From Candidatus Melainabacteria bacterium (GTDB taxonomy: Bacteria; Cyanobacteriota; Vampirovibrionia; Obscuribacterales; Obscuribacteraceae), in NCBI GenBank assembly GCA_003151275.1, contig PLXC01000162.1, forward strand, positions 1 to 64,000: a DNA stretch of 64,000 nucleotides. The letters run 5' to 3'. Below are positions 15,404-24,060 of the stretch, piece after piece. The translations under genes were made by a program, and so were the position numbers. Within the stretch, counting starts at the first letter, position 1. The number at the start of each line of letters is the position of its first letter. Below the pieces are notes generated by a model. The model worked only from the letters and a program-made list of their open reading frames with translations, did not search any database and was not told where the DNA came from.

Positions 15404-16453
15404 ATGATAAACCAAGCATTCAGCGGAAAATCGGTTTTGATCACAGGTGGGATGGGCTTCATTGGCTCTAATCTAGCGATTCGCCTGGCTCAAGCAGGCG
15501 CCAAAGTGACTGTGCTGGATGCGATGATGCCGGATTATGGTGGCAATGAATTTAATATCGCCCCAGTTAAAGACAGCATCACAGTTAACTTTTGCGATAT
15601 TAGAGACGATTCGGCTGTCACATATCTTGTCAAAAACAAGGATTACGTTTTTCATTTAGCCGGACAAGTCTGCCACTTAATGAGTTTGTCCAATCCATTT
15701 CCTGATATTGAAATCAATATCACCGGCACCGCTGTCGTTATGGAAGCATGTCGCAAACACAACCCCGATGCAATTGTTGTCTACACAGGTACACGTGGGC
15801 AATACGGCCCATCCGTTTCACTGCCTGTGAATGAAGAGGCGCCCACAAATCCGAAAGGGATTTACGAGATATCCAATTTGACCGCAGAAAAAATCATTCG
15901 CGTGTACAACGACGTTCACGGAATACGATCAGTATTGCTGCGTTTAAGTAACATTTATGGACCTCGTTCACAAATGAAGCATTCACGCTTTGGTGTATGC
16001 AATTGGTTTGTGCGATTGGCAATGGATGACGCGCCTATCCAAGTTTTCGGTGATGGCAGCATCTTGCGTGATTTTTGTTACGTTGACGATTGCGTAGACG
16101 CAATTTTAAGAGCAGCGATTACAGAATCGGCATTTGGCGAAATCTTCAACGTTGGCTCTGACATTCCAGTTAGCTTTTTGGAATTAGTGAAGACAATTGT
16201 CGATGTTGCCGGTCAGGGATCCTGGCAATACGCTGAATTCTCAGCCGAACGCAAAGCTCAAGAGCCAGGCGACTTCTACTCGGATGTTAGCAAAATCGCT
16301 CAATTCACCGGCTGGAAGCCAACCACAGACCTGACGACAGGATTATCACAAACTCTCGATTACTACAGAGCACATCGCGATCACTATTGGACGCCGTCCA
16401 CTGCAACTAACGTGCCTACTGCAAAGCCTCGACCAGCAACCGCGAAAATTTAG
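15404..16453 (+). CDS. NAD-dependent epimerase/dehydratase (extended SDR) with atypical active site
   Basis: 349 aa. The Rossmann motif is ITGGMGFIGSNLAIRLA (GGMGFIG, residues 15-21), with NAD-binding DIRD and FHLAGQV. The Thr of the active site is present in VYTGTRGQYG. The catalytic YxxxK site, however, reads YEISN (Tyr154, Asn158): the Lys is replaced by Asn. Downstream LRLSNIYGPR, VFGDGSILRDFCYVDDC and EIFNVGSD are normal for sugar-nucleotide epimerases/dehydratases. It is divergent from the DegT operon, so both probably act on the same nucleotide sugar. Whether it is active without the Lys is unclear. Confidence 0.87.
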   Translation: MINQAFSGKSVLITGGMGFIGSNLAIRLAQAGAKVTVLDAMMPDYGGNEFNIAPVKDSITVNFCDIRDDSAVTYLVKNKDYVFHLAGQVCHLMSLSNPFPDIEINITGTAVVMEACRKHNPDAIVVYTGTRGQYGPSVSLPVNEEAPTNPKGIYEISNLTAEKIIRVYNDVHGIRSVLLRLSNIYGPRSQMKHSRFGVCNWFVRLAMDDAPIQVFGDGSILRDFCYVDDCVDAILRAAITESAFGEIFNVGSDIPVSFLELVKTIVDVAGQGSWQYAEFSAERKAQEPGDFYSDVSKIAQFTGWKPTTDLTTGLSQTLDYYRAHRDHYWTPSTATNVPTAKPRPATAKI

Positions 16454-16473
16454 AACTTGCCCCTAAAGAGGCT

Positions 16474-17298
16474 TCAAAAGCCGCCCTCGCGAAAGTTATC
16501 GGCGAACAGTTTGACATTGTCCAAGACGGTGGAGATCTTCTCTCGCTCCAGCACCGAATCTCTTTGGGGATCCGAGATCTGCCCGCAACCTACCTGCCTG
16601 AGAACTTCTTGAATGCACCAGGTACCGTATTCCTGAATCGATTCAGCATATTGGAGTTCATCGTCAGTGATACCGACAGCACAAAACAATCCAAATCCAC
16701 CGGATGGAAGTTGATACCAACAATCAGGGGCTTCATCCGCATACCAAATAAAGACATTTCGCAGTTTCGATTCCGTGTTCACTGCAATTGGTGCGTTCAA
16801 TCCTATCCTCACTCCCGGGCTGATTGTGCCAGCGTGATTGAAAATGTAGAAGGCCATGCTTCTTAGGATTTGTGCAGGCCATTGCGCATCAACAGCTGTT
16901 TTGATCATCAGCTCGCAACCAAAAGCAGAAACTTCTTCAGGCTCTTTTTGTAACCAAGGAGTCGATAAACCAGCTGTCACGTATGTCCAACAAGGGCGCA
17001 GCGGATCGGGTCCATAAGCCAGCACAGCCAGATGGTGTTCTTCTGAGTCCGGATCTCCAGGGTCAAAAGTATCGGTGCTATTTAGTTTGTCTGACTTCGC
17101 TATCTTTTCAACAATTTCCGATTTTGGAGGACCATAGTGAGATGGCGTCACATAGGAGTAGTCCCCAAATAGCTGTTTGTATAAGTCAGCACGGGCGTTC
17201 CATGAATTGATCAGCAGTCGTCTTTGCGATTGAGCCGATTCACGCTCGGCCGCTTCGTCGAATTCACTATCGCTTTTGTCAAAGGTTTCTTCGCCCAA
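16474..17298 (-). CDS. Suppressor-of-fused (SUFU)-like domain protein
   Basis: 274 aa. The TTG start is supported by GGAG 7 nt upstream. The region from about residue 75 to 235 fits the bacterial SUFU-domain pattern: WTYVTAGLSTPW, GCELMIKTAVDAQWPAQIL, FNHAGTISPGVRIGLNAPI and FGLFCAVGITDDEL. Bacterial SUFU proteins are often single-domain and of unknown role, some of them in toxin-immunity settings. Here it starts 24 nt after lepA on the same strand, so it is probably co-transcribed with lepA. No toxin gene is adjacent. Confidence 0.72.
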   Translation of the reverse strand: MGEETFDKSDSEFDEAAERESAQSQRRLLINSWNARADLYKQLFGDYSYVTPSHYGPPKSEIVEKIAKSDKLNSTDTFDPGDPDSEEHHLAVLAYGPDPLRPCWTYVTAGLSTPWLQKEPEEVSAFGCELMIKTAVDAQWPAQILRSMAFYIFNHAGTISPGVRIGLNAPIAVNTESKLRNVFIWYADEAPDCWYQLPSGGFGLFCAVGITDDELQYAESIQEYGTWCIQEVLRQVGCGQISDPQRDSVLEREKISTVLDNVKLFADNFREGGF

Positions 17299-17322
17299 CT
17301 GCCTGCTCCGCCAGATTTTTAC

Positions 17323-19125
17323 TCAGTCCTCAAGCTTCAACAATGCCATGAACGCCTCTTGCGGAATCTCAACCTTTCCAACAGACTTCATGCGCTTTTT
17401 GCCTTCTTTTTGCTTCTCTAACAGTTTTCGTTTACGGCTGATGTCACCGCCATAACACTTAGAAAGAACGTTCTTGCGCACCGCCGATATAGTTTCTCGA
17501 GCCACGATCTTGCCACCAATTGCGGCTTGAATAGGCACCTCAAACATCTGTCTGGGAATCAATTTGCGCAATTTCTCAGTCAATTGGCGTCCGCACGAAT
17601 GGGCTCGCTCATAATGAACAATTGCTGAGAGGGCATCGCAGGGATCACCACCGATCAGGATATCTAGCTTGACTAGCCTCGATTCTCTATATTCATGGAA
17701 ATGATAATCCAGACTGGCGTATCCTTTAGACCGTGATTTAAGTTGATCGAAAAAGTCAGTGATGATTTCGGCCAACGGCAATTCGTAATGGAGCATCGCG
17801 CGTCGACTGTCCACATACTTCATGTCGACGAAGACACCGCGCCGGCCTTGAGCCAATTCCATCAAAGGTCCGACGAACTCATTGGGCACAAGAATACTTG
17901 CCGCAACGAAAGGCTCTTCGATTTTTTCACGATAAGTTGGCTCTGGTAGCTTGGCCGGATTTTCGACCATCAAAATCGTGCCATCTGTCTTTGTCACACG
18001 ATAAACCACAGACGGTGCCGTCGTGATCAAGTTGAGATTGTATTCACGCTCCAATCTTTCTTGGATAATTTCCATGTGCAGCAATCCAAGAAAGCCGCAG
18101 CGGTAGCCAAAACCCAAAGCGTCAGACGTTTCTGGTTCATAGAATAAGGACGCATCGTTCAGTTTCAACTTTTCCAGAGCATCACGGAGTTCAGGATAAT
18201 TCTCGTTGTTGACCGGATAAATGCCGGCATAAACCATTGGTTTAGCAGGGCGATAGCCAGGCAGAGCCTCCTCGGCTGGCCGGTCGTGATTTGTGATCGT
18301 GTCGCCCACGAGAGTAGCGACGTCTTTAATTGAAGCAGCGAGATAACCCACTTCACCAGGACCCAATCGATCAACTTTCACTTGTTGGGGACGGAGAATA
18401 CCAAGCTCAAGTACTTCAAACGACTTCTGATTAGCCATGAATTTGATTCGATCGCCAACTTTGATCTCTCCGTCTTTGACACGGAAGTAAACAATGATGC
18501 CTCGATAACTTTCAAAATAACTGTCGAAGATCAAGGCTCTAAGCGGTTTGTCAATTGTGTCGGCCGGATGCGGCACATATTTCACGATTGCTTCAAGCAC
18601 GTCCTCGATGCCGATGTTATTCTTGGCACTGGCCAAAACAGCGTTAGTGGCGTCCAATCCGATTACTTCTTCAATTTCCTGGCGAATCCGCTCGGGGTCT
18701 GCGCTGGGTAAGTCAATTTTGTTTATGACCGGTACGATTTCTAAATTGTTCTCGACCGCCAGGTGAACATTGGCTAGTGTCTGAGCTTCAACACCTTGCG
18801 TCGCATCGACAACGAGGAGTGCGCCCTCACAAGCAGCCAAGCTCCGCGACACTTCATAGCCGAAGTCAACGTGTCCTGGCGTGTCAATCAAATTGAGGAT
18901 GTAGACTTTGCCATCCCGAGCGGGATATTCCATGCGCGCCGGCTGGGCCTTAATCGTGATGCCACGCTCACGTTCGAGATCCATGGTGTCCAACACCTGT
19001 TCTTGCATCAAACGCTTAGCAATGGTTGCGGTATTCTCCAGCAACCGGTCAGCAAGCGTCGATTTACCGTGGTCTATATGGGCAATTATGGAAAAATTGC
19101 GGATCAGAGTTACGTCGATGGTCAC
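17323..19125 (-). CDS. lepA: Elongation factor 4 (LepA)
   Basis: 600 aa, the usual LepA length. A translational GTPase that acts on the ribosome (back-translocation or initiation/assembly roles). GTPase motifs: AHIDHGKST (G1), [10 protein letters not shown] (G2), DTPGHVDF (G3), NKIDLP (G4). LepA-specific C-terminal segments follow: [28 protein letters not shown], and the basic C-terminal domain with [23 protein letters not shown] start. The SUFU-like gene follows closely on the same strand. Upstream is the repeat-rich 540-nt gap shared with the divergent methyltransferase gene. Confidence 0.97.
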   Translation of the reverse strand: MTIDVTLIRNFSIIAHIDHGKSTLADRLLENTATIAKRLMQEQVLDTMDLERERGITIKAQPARMEYPARDGKVYILNLIDTPGHVDFGYEVSRSLAACEGALLVVDATQGVEAQTLANVHLAVENNLEIVPVINKIDLPSADPERIRQEIEEVIGLDATNAVLASAKNNIGIEDVLEAIVKYVPHPADTIDKPLRALIFDSYFESYRGIIVYFRVKDGEIKVGDRIKFMANQKSFEVLELGILRPQQVKVDRLGPGEVGYLAASIKDVATLVGDTITNHDRPAEEALPGYRPAKPMVYAGIYPVNNENYPELRDALEKLKLNDASLFYEPETSDALGFGYRCGFLGLLHMEIIQERLEREYNLNLITTAPSVVYRVTKTDGTILMVENPAKLPEPTYREKIEEPFVAASILVPNEFVGPLMELAQGRRGVFVDMKYVDSRRAMLHYELPLAEIITDFFDQLKSRSKGYASLDYHFHEYRESRLVKLDILIGGDPCDALSAIVHYERAHSCGRQLTEKLRKLIPRQMFEVPIQAAIGGKIVARETISAVRKNVLSKCYGGDISRKRKLLEKQKEGKKRMKSVGKVEIPQEAFMALLKLED

Positions 19126-19184
19126 TGCGGAATGAACTGTCTCTTATCAATTGGATAACCAGCTGTTCGCGAAGATAGCTCGGT

Positions 19185-19472
19185 ATCCGAGGATAGCCTG
19201 GGCACTAGAAGGTTTGACCTATTGAGCGCCTTGGCACACTAGTGGGGTCTGTCCTAGGAGCGCCTATCCTAGGAGCGCCTATGCAGCAAGCTGCTCGGCT
19301 GCTGCAGCAAGCTGCTCGGCTGCTGCAGCAAGCTGCCCGACTCCGCAAGCTGCTCGGCTTATCCGAGGATCGCCTCATCGAGGAGCCCCTAATGCAGCAA
19401 AGCTGCCCGGCTGCTGAACACTAGTGGGGTCTATGCAGCGAAGCTGCCCGACTCCGCAAGCTGCTCGGACTA
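19185..19472 (+). repeat. Cluster of dispersed repeats, copy C2, with 21-bp tandem units
   Basis: The 540-nt gap between lepA and the divergent methyltransferase gene holds this cluster. It contains TCCGAGGAT twice, CACTAGTGGGGTCT twice, CCTAGGAGCGCCTAT-type units, and three tandem 21-bp units around TGCAGCAAGCTGCTCGGCTG (about 19282-19344), then GCAAGCTGCTCGG copies. It is related to C1 (13952), C3 (52825, inverted) and a segment inside the LRV gene (25705). The rest of the gap (19473-19665) has only the AAGGA ribosome site before 19666; I see no riboswitch core there. Confidence 0.88.
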
Positions 19473-19665
19473 TATTAGCAGGACAAGCGTGCAGATCGCC
19501 GAAGAGAAAGTTTGGAAACGTAACGATACTCATACTTGCACGAAAGGCAGGTAGTGACTGAAGTACGCGCGTTAGCACTGCAAATGCCGATTGGCAGGCA
19601 CAAATGGCATGTTAAAATTGGCTGCCAGCCTGGATCGGACCACCGCTGCCTTAAAAGGATCTTTC

Positions 19666-21660
19666 ATGACACACCCTTTTTTACAGGCGCTCAAAGAGCG
19701 ACCACTTCTGGTTGACGGCGCCACAGGCACTCTCTTGTACTCAAGAGGCGCCTCTACCGAGGCTAGCTTCGAGCACCTTAACCTGACCAGACAAGACCTG
19801 GTTCAGCAGGCTCACATTGATTACATAAACGCTGGCGCGGATGTCATAGAAACTAATTCCTTTTCAGGTAACAGATTGCGACTGGCTAATTTCGGACTCG
19901 AAGAACAAGTCTGGAAGCTCAACGTATGGTCAGCCAAGGTGGCAAGGAACGCCCGTGAAGTAGCAGGTCAACCTGTCTTCGTGGCTGGATCGGTTGGCCC
20001 GACAGGAAAGTTGTTGAGTCCTCTTGGAGATACATCCGAAGAGGAAATTGCCAATGCCTACCAGGAGCAGATGGAAGCTCTGCTGGCTGGCGGTGTCGAC
20101 CTCTTTATGATTGAGACGATGTCTTCTCTTGAGGAAACGGCGATTGCGGTGCGCATGGCCAGAAAAGTTTCGAAACTACCTGTGGTGGCGCAGCTGAGCT
20201 TTTCTGTGGAAGGTCACACGTTTCTTGGTGTCACTCCAGAAGACGCCGTTCGTTTATTAGTGGAATTAGGAGATGACTTACCGGATGTGCTTGGTATCAA
20301 TTGTGGTGCCGGTCCGGGCCCGGTTTTCGACAGCTTGATCCGATTGTCCGCGGCGGTGAGAGCCAAAGGCTATAGCGAAGATCAAGTCTCATTTTCATGC
20401 TTGCCCAACGCCGGTCAACCAAGTTTGAGCGGTGGTCGTTATACTTTCATGAGTCGCCCGAGTTATTGCGCATCTTACGTAGAACCAATGGTGCGCAGCG
20501 GAGCACGTCTGATTGGTGGATGCTGCGGGACAACGCCAGAGCATATAAAGGCGATGCGAGTGGCTCTGGACCGCTATATAGAGTCAGCGAAACAGTCCGC
20601 CTCATCCACATTGACAGACCTGCCGGCGATAGAAGTACCTCCAGCAGTATCAATCATTGCAAAGTCAAACAAAACACATTCTTCTAAATCCTCCAATAAA
20701 GATGGCAAAGAAACGAAAGGAAAAGGCAATTTGCCTCAGTTGGCGGCACGCTTGAAAGAGGCTAAAGAGCAAAATAACGGTGACTTCTATATCAGTGTTG
20801 AGTTGGATCCGCCAAAAGGCGCGGTGACAAAAAAACTTCTGCAAGCGGCTCAACTAATCTACGAAGCGGGCGCCGATGCCATCAACGTTGGTGACAGCCC
20901 CATGGCTCGCGTGCGCATGTCGTCTCTAGCTACGTGTCAGTTAATCAGTCAGAAAGTGGGTATCGACACAATCATCCATTTCACCACTCGAGATCGAAAT
21001 TTGATGGGCATACAAGCTGATTTGCTTGGCTGTCAGGCTCTCGGAATTAAGAACGTGATCGCTTTGACGGGCGATCCGCCCGCGCTGGGAAATTATGTCC
21101 ACGCCACTGCTGTCTATGACGTCGATTCAGTGGGATTGATTAAAATCATTTCCCAATTGAATCAAGGTCAAGATATAGCGGGCAACTCAATTGGCTCACC
21201 AACTACGCTTTCAATTGCCTGCGCGCTCAATCCCACCCACGAAAATCGCCAGCAAGAGTTGGAGAGAATAAAGAAAAAGATTGATGCAGGTGCGCACTTC
21301 ATCATGACTCAACCAATTTATCAAATGACCGACTTGACAGATTTTCTTGACGAATTCGGGCCTTTGCCAATTCCAATTCTGGTCGGAATCATGCCATTAC
21401 ACAGCTTCAAACACGCGGAATATCTGCATAACGAAGTACCCGGAATCAGCATCCCTCAGAACATCCGCGATGCCATGGAAAAGGCTGGGGATGACGGATC
21501 CCGTGTCGGTCTGGAATTAGCCGAAGAATTGCTCGAAGAAGTGCAGTCAATTTGCCAGGGCACTTACCTTGTGCCGTCGTTCGGCAGATACGAAGAGATG
21601 GCGACATTGGTTCGTCGTTTAAAAGCCAAATCCAAATTCAAAAGCGCCGCGCCGGCTTGA
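19666..21660 (+). CDS. Bifunctional homocysteine S-methyltransferase / methylenetetrahydrofolate reductase
   Basis: 664 aa from ATG 19666, supported by AAGGA 6 nt upstream; the frame is open from TTG 19591 but the family N-terminus begins here (FLQALKERPLLVDGATGTLL). N-terminal half: Pcc1/BHMT-type homocysteine methyltransferase with zinc ligands in GINCGAGPG and GGCCGTTPEH. A Lys/Ser-rich linker (about 315-370) precedes a MetF-type reductase half: ISVELDPPKGA, INVGDSPMARVRMSS, ALTGDPPALG, FIMTQPIYQ and GIMPLHSFKHAEYLHNEVPG. The architecture equals Bacillus YitJ. It can make 5-methyl-THF and methylate homocysteine to methionine. A separate B12-dependent metH lies 5.5 kb away. Confidence 0.92.
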   Translation: MTHPFLQALKERPLLVDGATGTLLYSRGASTEASFEHLNLTRQDLVQQAHIDYINAGADVIETNSFSGNRLRLANFGLEEQVWKLNVWSAKVARNAREVAGQPVFVAGSVGPTGKLLSPLGDTSEEEIANAYQEQMEALLAGGVDLFMIETMSSLEETAIAVRMARKVSKLPVVAQLSFSVEGHTFLGVTPEDAVRLLVELGDDLPDVLGINCGAGPGPVFDSLIRLSAAVRAKGYSEDQVSFSCLPNAGQPSLSGGRYTFMSRPSYCASYVEPMVRSGARLIGGCCGTTPEHIKAMRVALDRYIESAKQSASSTLTDLPAIEVPPAVSIIAKSNKTHSSKSSNKDGKETKGKGNLPQLAARLKEAKEQNNGDFYISVELDPPKGAVTKKLLQAAQLIYEAGADAINVGDSPMARVRMSSLATCQLISQKVGIDTIIHFTTRDRNLMGIQADLLGCQALGIKNVIALTGDPPALGNYVHATAVYDVDSVGLIKIISQLNQGQDIAGNSIGSPTTLSIACALNPTHENRQQELERIKKKIDAGAHFIMTQPIYQMTDLTDFLDEFGPLPIPILVGIMPLHSFKHAEYLHNEVPGISIPQNIRDAMEKAGDDGSRVGLELAEELLEEVQSICQGTYLVPSFGRYEEMATLVRRLKAKSKFKSAAPA

Positions 21661-21701
21661 GGCCGGCCGTGCTTCACTGACTGCACTTTCGCTACTGAAT
21701 T

Positions 21702-22628
21702 CTACCAACTACCGTTGAACATGCTTGTCTTTCGATTCGCGGTTGCGTCACCGATATGTTGAGCACGAATCGCGCTCACGTGTTCGTCTAAGGTTTCGGC
21801 TAAGTAGGCTCGATTGGTTTTTCGCAAGAGGTGAGCATATTGCTCTTCTATATCAGCAACGCGCGGGTGCATGCGTCCATACGCTTTCTCACGAATAGCA
21901 AGCGCTCTTTTGAACAATGGTTCGGCAAGTGCGAATCTTTCTTGAACGAGATAAAGACGCGCAAGATTTTTTAGTTCGGTTGAAACGCTCGGATGATCCG
22001 AACCGCATGCCGCCTCCCGAATTTTCAGGGCATCAACCAAAACCGGCTCCATCTGCGGATACATGCGCAACCGGCAGTACAAGTCAGCTAAGCGAGTAAG
22101 AAGATCGGCGACTGAAGTGTGGTCAGCACCAACCATTTGTTTGAGCAGTTCGAGTTCAAGTTCAGTTTCTTTGATAGCGTCGTCCAGTCCTTTGGTATTG
22201 TTGAAGGTTGGGCGGACTCGGTCGCTTGGTTGTTCAGGCATTGCACCAAATCTGGTACCGGAAATTGTTGGTTCAGACTTTGTTTTATTAGGATAATTCG
22301 TTTGAGGCGTTCTCAAGCTACAGTCAGCAGCTTTAGTAACGGGCTTTTCCGCAACAGCTTGTTTGCCCGTTCTCAAGTTACCCAAGTGCTCTAAAGTTTG
22401 TGTGGTTTTATCGATGTCGTTGTGATGAAAGCCAACGAGCTTCTCTTGGATTGCCAGTGCTCGCTGCAGCAAAAGTTCGGCTTGGTCAAGTCGACCGGCC
22501 TGCAAATACAATTCTGCAAGCTTGCAAGCGGTTGTAGCCACCTCAGCCGACGATTCGCCCAACGCCTGTTCTTGAATTATCAAAAACTTTTCCAGGTCAG
22601 GAATTGTGTCACATTTCATAGTCTGCAC
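21702..22628 (-). CDS. TPR (kinesin-light-chain-type) repeat protein
   Basis: 308 aa. Tandem 42-residue TPR units of the kinesin light chain/NPHP3 kind: LAELYLQAGRLDQAELLLQRALAI near the N-terminus, then a low-complexity linker (about 85-150) and at least three more (LADLYCRLRMYPQMEPVLVDAL, LARLYLVQERFALAEPLFKRA). No signal peptide or membrane span; presumably a cytoplasmic protein-binding scaffold. It is convergent with the methyltransferase gene. Partner unknown. Confidence 0.85.
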   Translation of the reverse strand: MQTMKCDTIPDLEKFLIIQEQALGESSAEVATTACKLAELYLQAGRLDQAELLLQRALAIQEKLVGFHHNDIDKTTQTLEHLGNLRTGKQAVAEKPVTKAADCSLRTPQTNYPNKTKSEPTISGTRFGAMPEQPSDRVRPTFNNTKGLDDAIKETELELELLKQMVGADHTSVADLLTRLADLYCRLRMYPQMEPVLVDALKIREAACGSDHPSVSTELKNLARLYLVQERFALAEPLFKRALAIREKAYGRMHPRVADIEEQYAHLLRKTNRAYLAETLDEHVSAIRAQHIGDATANRKTSMFNGSW

Positions 22629-23030
22629 CGTATATCCATGGGCACCGAATCAAAGCATGGCAGTTGAGCGTTCTTAAAGAACACTAGTCACCAAAAGCTT
22701 CTTCGAGATCACTAAAATCTCGAGTAGCCCTTGCAAAGAACTGGTTGTGGGGGACAGTTCATGAGCTAATTTCCCGCGTCAGACGGAAATTAAGGCTCCT
22801 GGTAATGGACTGCATCTCGTTTTCAACGTGCAAAAGCGAAATCGCTGAGTGCACTTTCTTATTCTCACTCGTTTAGCGCGAATGGGGTACTGGTTTTTCT
22901 ATATAACTTTGTATGGGAAAGGTATACTTTCCTGAAACTTATTTCTGGCAACGTCCCGGACATGAATTCCCAAAGCAGCGATGGGCAACCATTTGGCCCT
23001 TGTTCCAGACCACTAATTTCCGTCTTGCCC
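22629..23030. other. Intergenic region with inverted repeats upstream of the TPR gene
   Basis: No gene is seen. It contains two clean inverted repeats: TCGAGAT (22703-22709) with ATCTCGA (22717-22723), 7-nt loop; and TAATTTCC (22767-22774) with GGAAATTA (22785-22792), 10-nt loop. TAATTTCCGTC recurs at about 23015. These could be operators or RNA stems. The array of AGCGATATCGCT repeats follows. Confidence 0.6.
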
Positions 23031-23235
23031 TTTCTCACCGAGATATCGCTTGACACTTTTAAGGACGACCGCTTTTACTTGCTCAATCTCAGAGCGATAT
23101 CGCTTTACACTATTAAGGACGAACCAGTTTCTTCCTGATTCAGATCTCACAGCGATATCGCTGGACATTATTAGGACGAAGCAGTTTCTTCCTGTTTCAG
23201 ATCTCACAGCGATATCGCTGGACATTATAGGGACC
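23031..23235. repeat. Tandem array of AGCGATATCGCT palindromes (array 1, four units)
   Basis: Perfect 12-bp palindromes at 23093-23104, 23151-23162 and 23208-23219, plus a degenerate first unit ending at 23050. Spacing is 57-58 bp (54 for the degenerate one). Flanks are also repeated: GATCTCAC before the palindrome and a GACATTATTAGGACGAA-type sequence after it. It lies between two genes that are both on the minus strand, downstream of the START-like gene's 3' side and upstream of the TPR gene. A related array is at 44981-45115. Confidence 0.9.
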
Positions 23236-23302
23236 AATTTCATAATTCACGCAAATAGCAGCAATAGCAAATGCAAGGCACCGGCTCCAAATCTTTCGTT
23301 AT

Positions 23303-23839
23303 TTATGGATTTTGCGCAATTCTGGCAGTTTCGGACATGCGTTTGATTTGCAGCAGGCGCGATTTCATATCTTTATGAGCTGCCATTTGTCCAATTTCCT
23401 TAGCAAAAGGAATCTTGCATCCGCTATCCAATTCGGAACTCAGTTCAAGAGTCACTGAATCTGCGCTGCCCGGCAATATGACATAACTTCCCGAGCCGGA
23501 AACGAACTTATCGGATTGAACCATTTTGTAGTCGATGCGTTGGTAAGGGACTTCTTTTTCTACCCACGTGCAATGCACACTGCCTAACACGGGCACGCCT
23601 TGAAGCTGCTCATCGACAAGAGCGCTTGTGCCGTCGTACGAAATCAATTTGCGATGATAGAGAGACGATGTGCGATAACCCTGAATTGCTGCAAAAACAG
23701 CTTGCGGGCTAGCGTCAATTTTTAAGGTCTCGGTAACTACTTTGCTTTTCGCGATTGCCGGCGAAGCAAGAGCCAACACAACTAAGACTGTTAGAGCTGG
23801 TTTTAAAGCAATTACTTTCAACATCTTATAAAAGCTCAC
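23303..23839 (-). CDS. Secreted START/SRPBCC-like protein
   Basis: 178 aa, GTG start (an ATG five codons in is possible). Signal peptide: KPALTVLVVLALASPAIAKS with cleavage after AIA. The mature part has the polyketide-cyclase/START layout: a first strand VVTETLKIDASPQAVFAAIQ, a central sheet (RIDYKMVQSDKFVSGSGSYVI, SVTLELSSELD) and a long C-terminal helix ending in KSRLLQIKRM. Such folds bind hydrophobic ligands. It would act outside the cytoplasmic membrane. Divergent from ppk2, 221 nt away. The ligand is unknown. Confidence 0.75.
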   Translation of the reverse strand: MSFYKMLKVIALKPALTVLVVLALASPAIAKSKVVTETLKIDASPQAVFAAIQGYRTSSLYHRKLISYDGTSALVDEQLQGVPVLGSVHCTWVEKEVPYQRIDYKMVQSDKFVSGSGSYVILPGSADSVTLELSSELDSGCKIPFAKEIGQMAAHKDMKSRLLQIKRMSETARIAQNP

Positions 23840-24060
23840 GGAAGCGGACCCTGGCTTCTAGCCAAAGTCGTGGGATTAACGGCACAAAATTCCGCAGAAT
23901 CAGAAGCGCCCTGGGGCACGCTCTTGATCTGTCTAACTACATTGTGCCCCTAGCAGCGGGGTTTATATCGCCCGGATCGAGAATTTTCCTTTTTTAAATT
24001 GAACGAAGTTTCAACGTGGCTTGCATGCTACATTTGCGCCTGTAAATCCGGAGCGATCAG

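Noticed and set aside
19242..19424. Plus-strand frame with MQQAARL repeats
   Set aside because: Translation of the intergenic repeat cluster; kept as evidence for the relation to the LRV gene but not supported as a gene.
19126..19665. Possible SAM riboswitch (CTCTTATCAA at 19141) before the methyltransferase gene
   Set aside because: The rest of the SAM-I core is absent and the sequence lies at the lepA start, far from the methyltransferase gene.
23031..23235. CRISPR array
   Set aside because: Spacers are repeats of each other, the core is a 12-bp palindrome, and there are no cas genes.
23013..23243. Minus-strand frame with repeated SSDIAVRSE-like peptide
   Set aside because: It is only the translation of the AGCGATATCGCT tandem array; no ribosome site and no independent coding signal.
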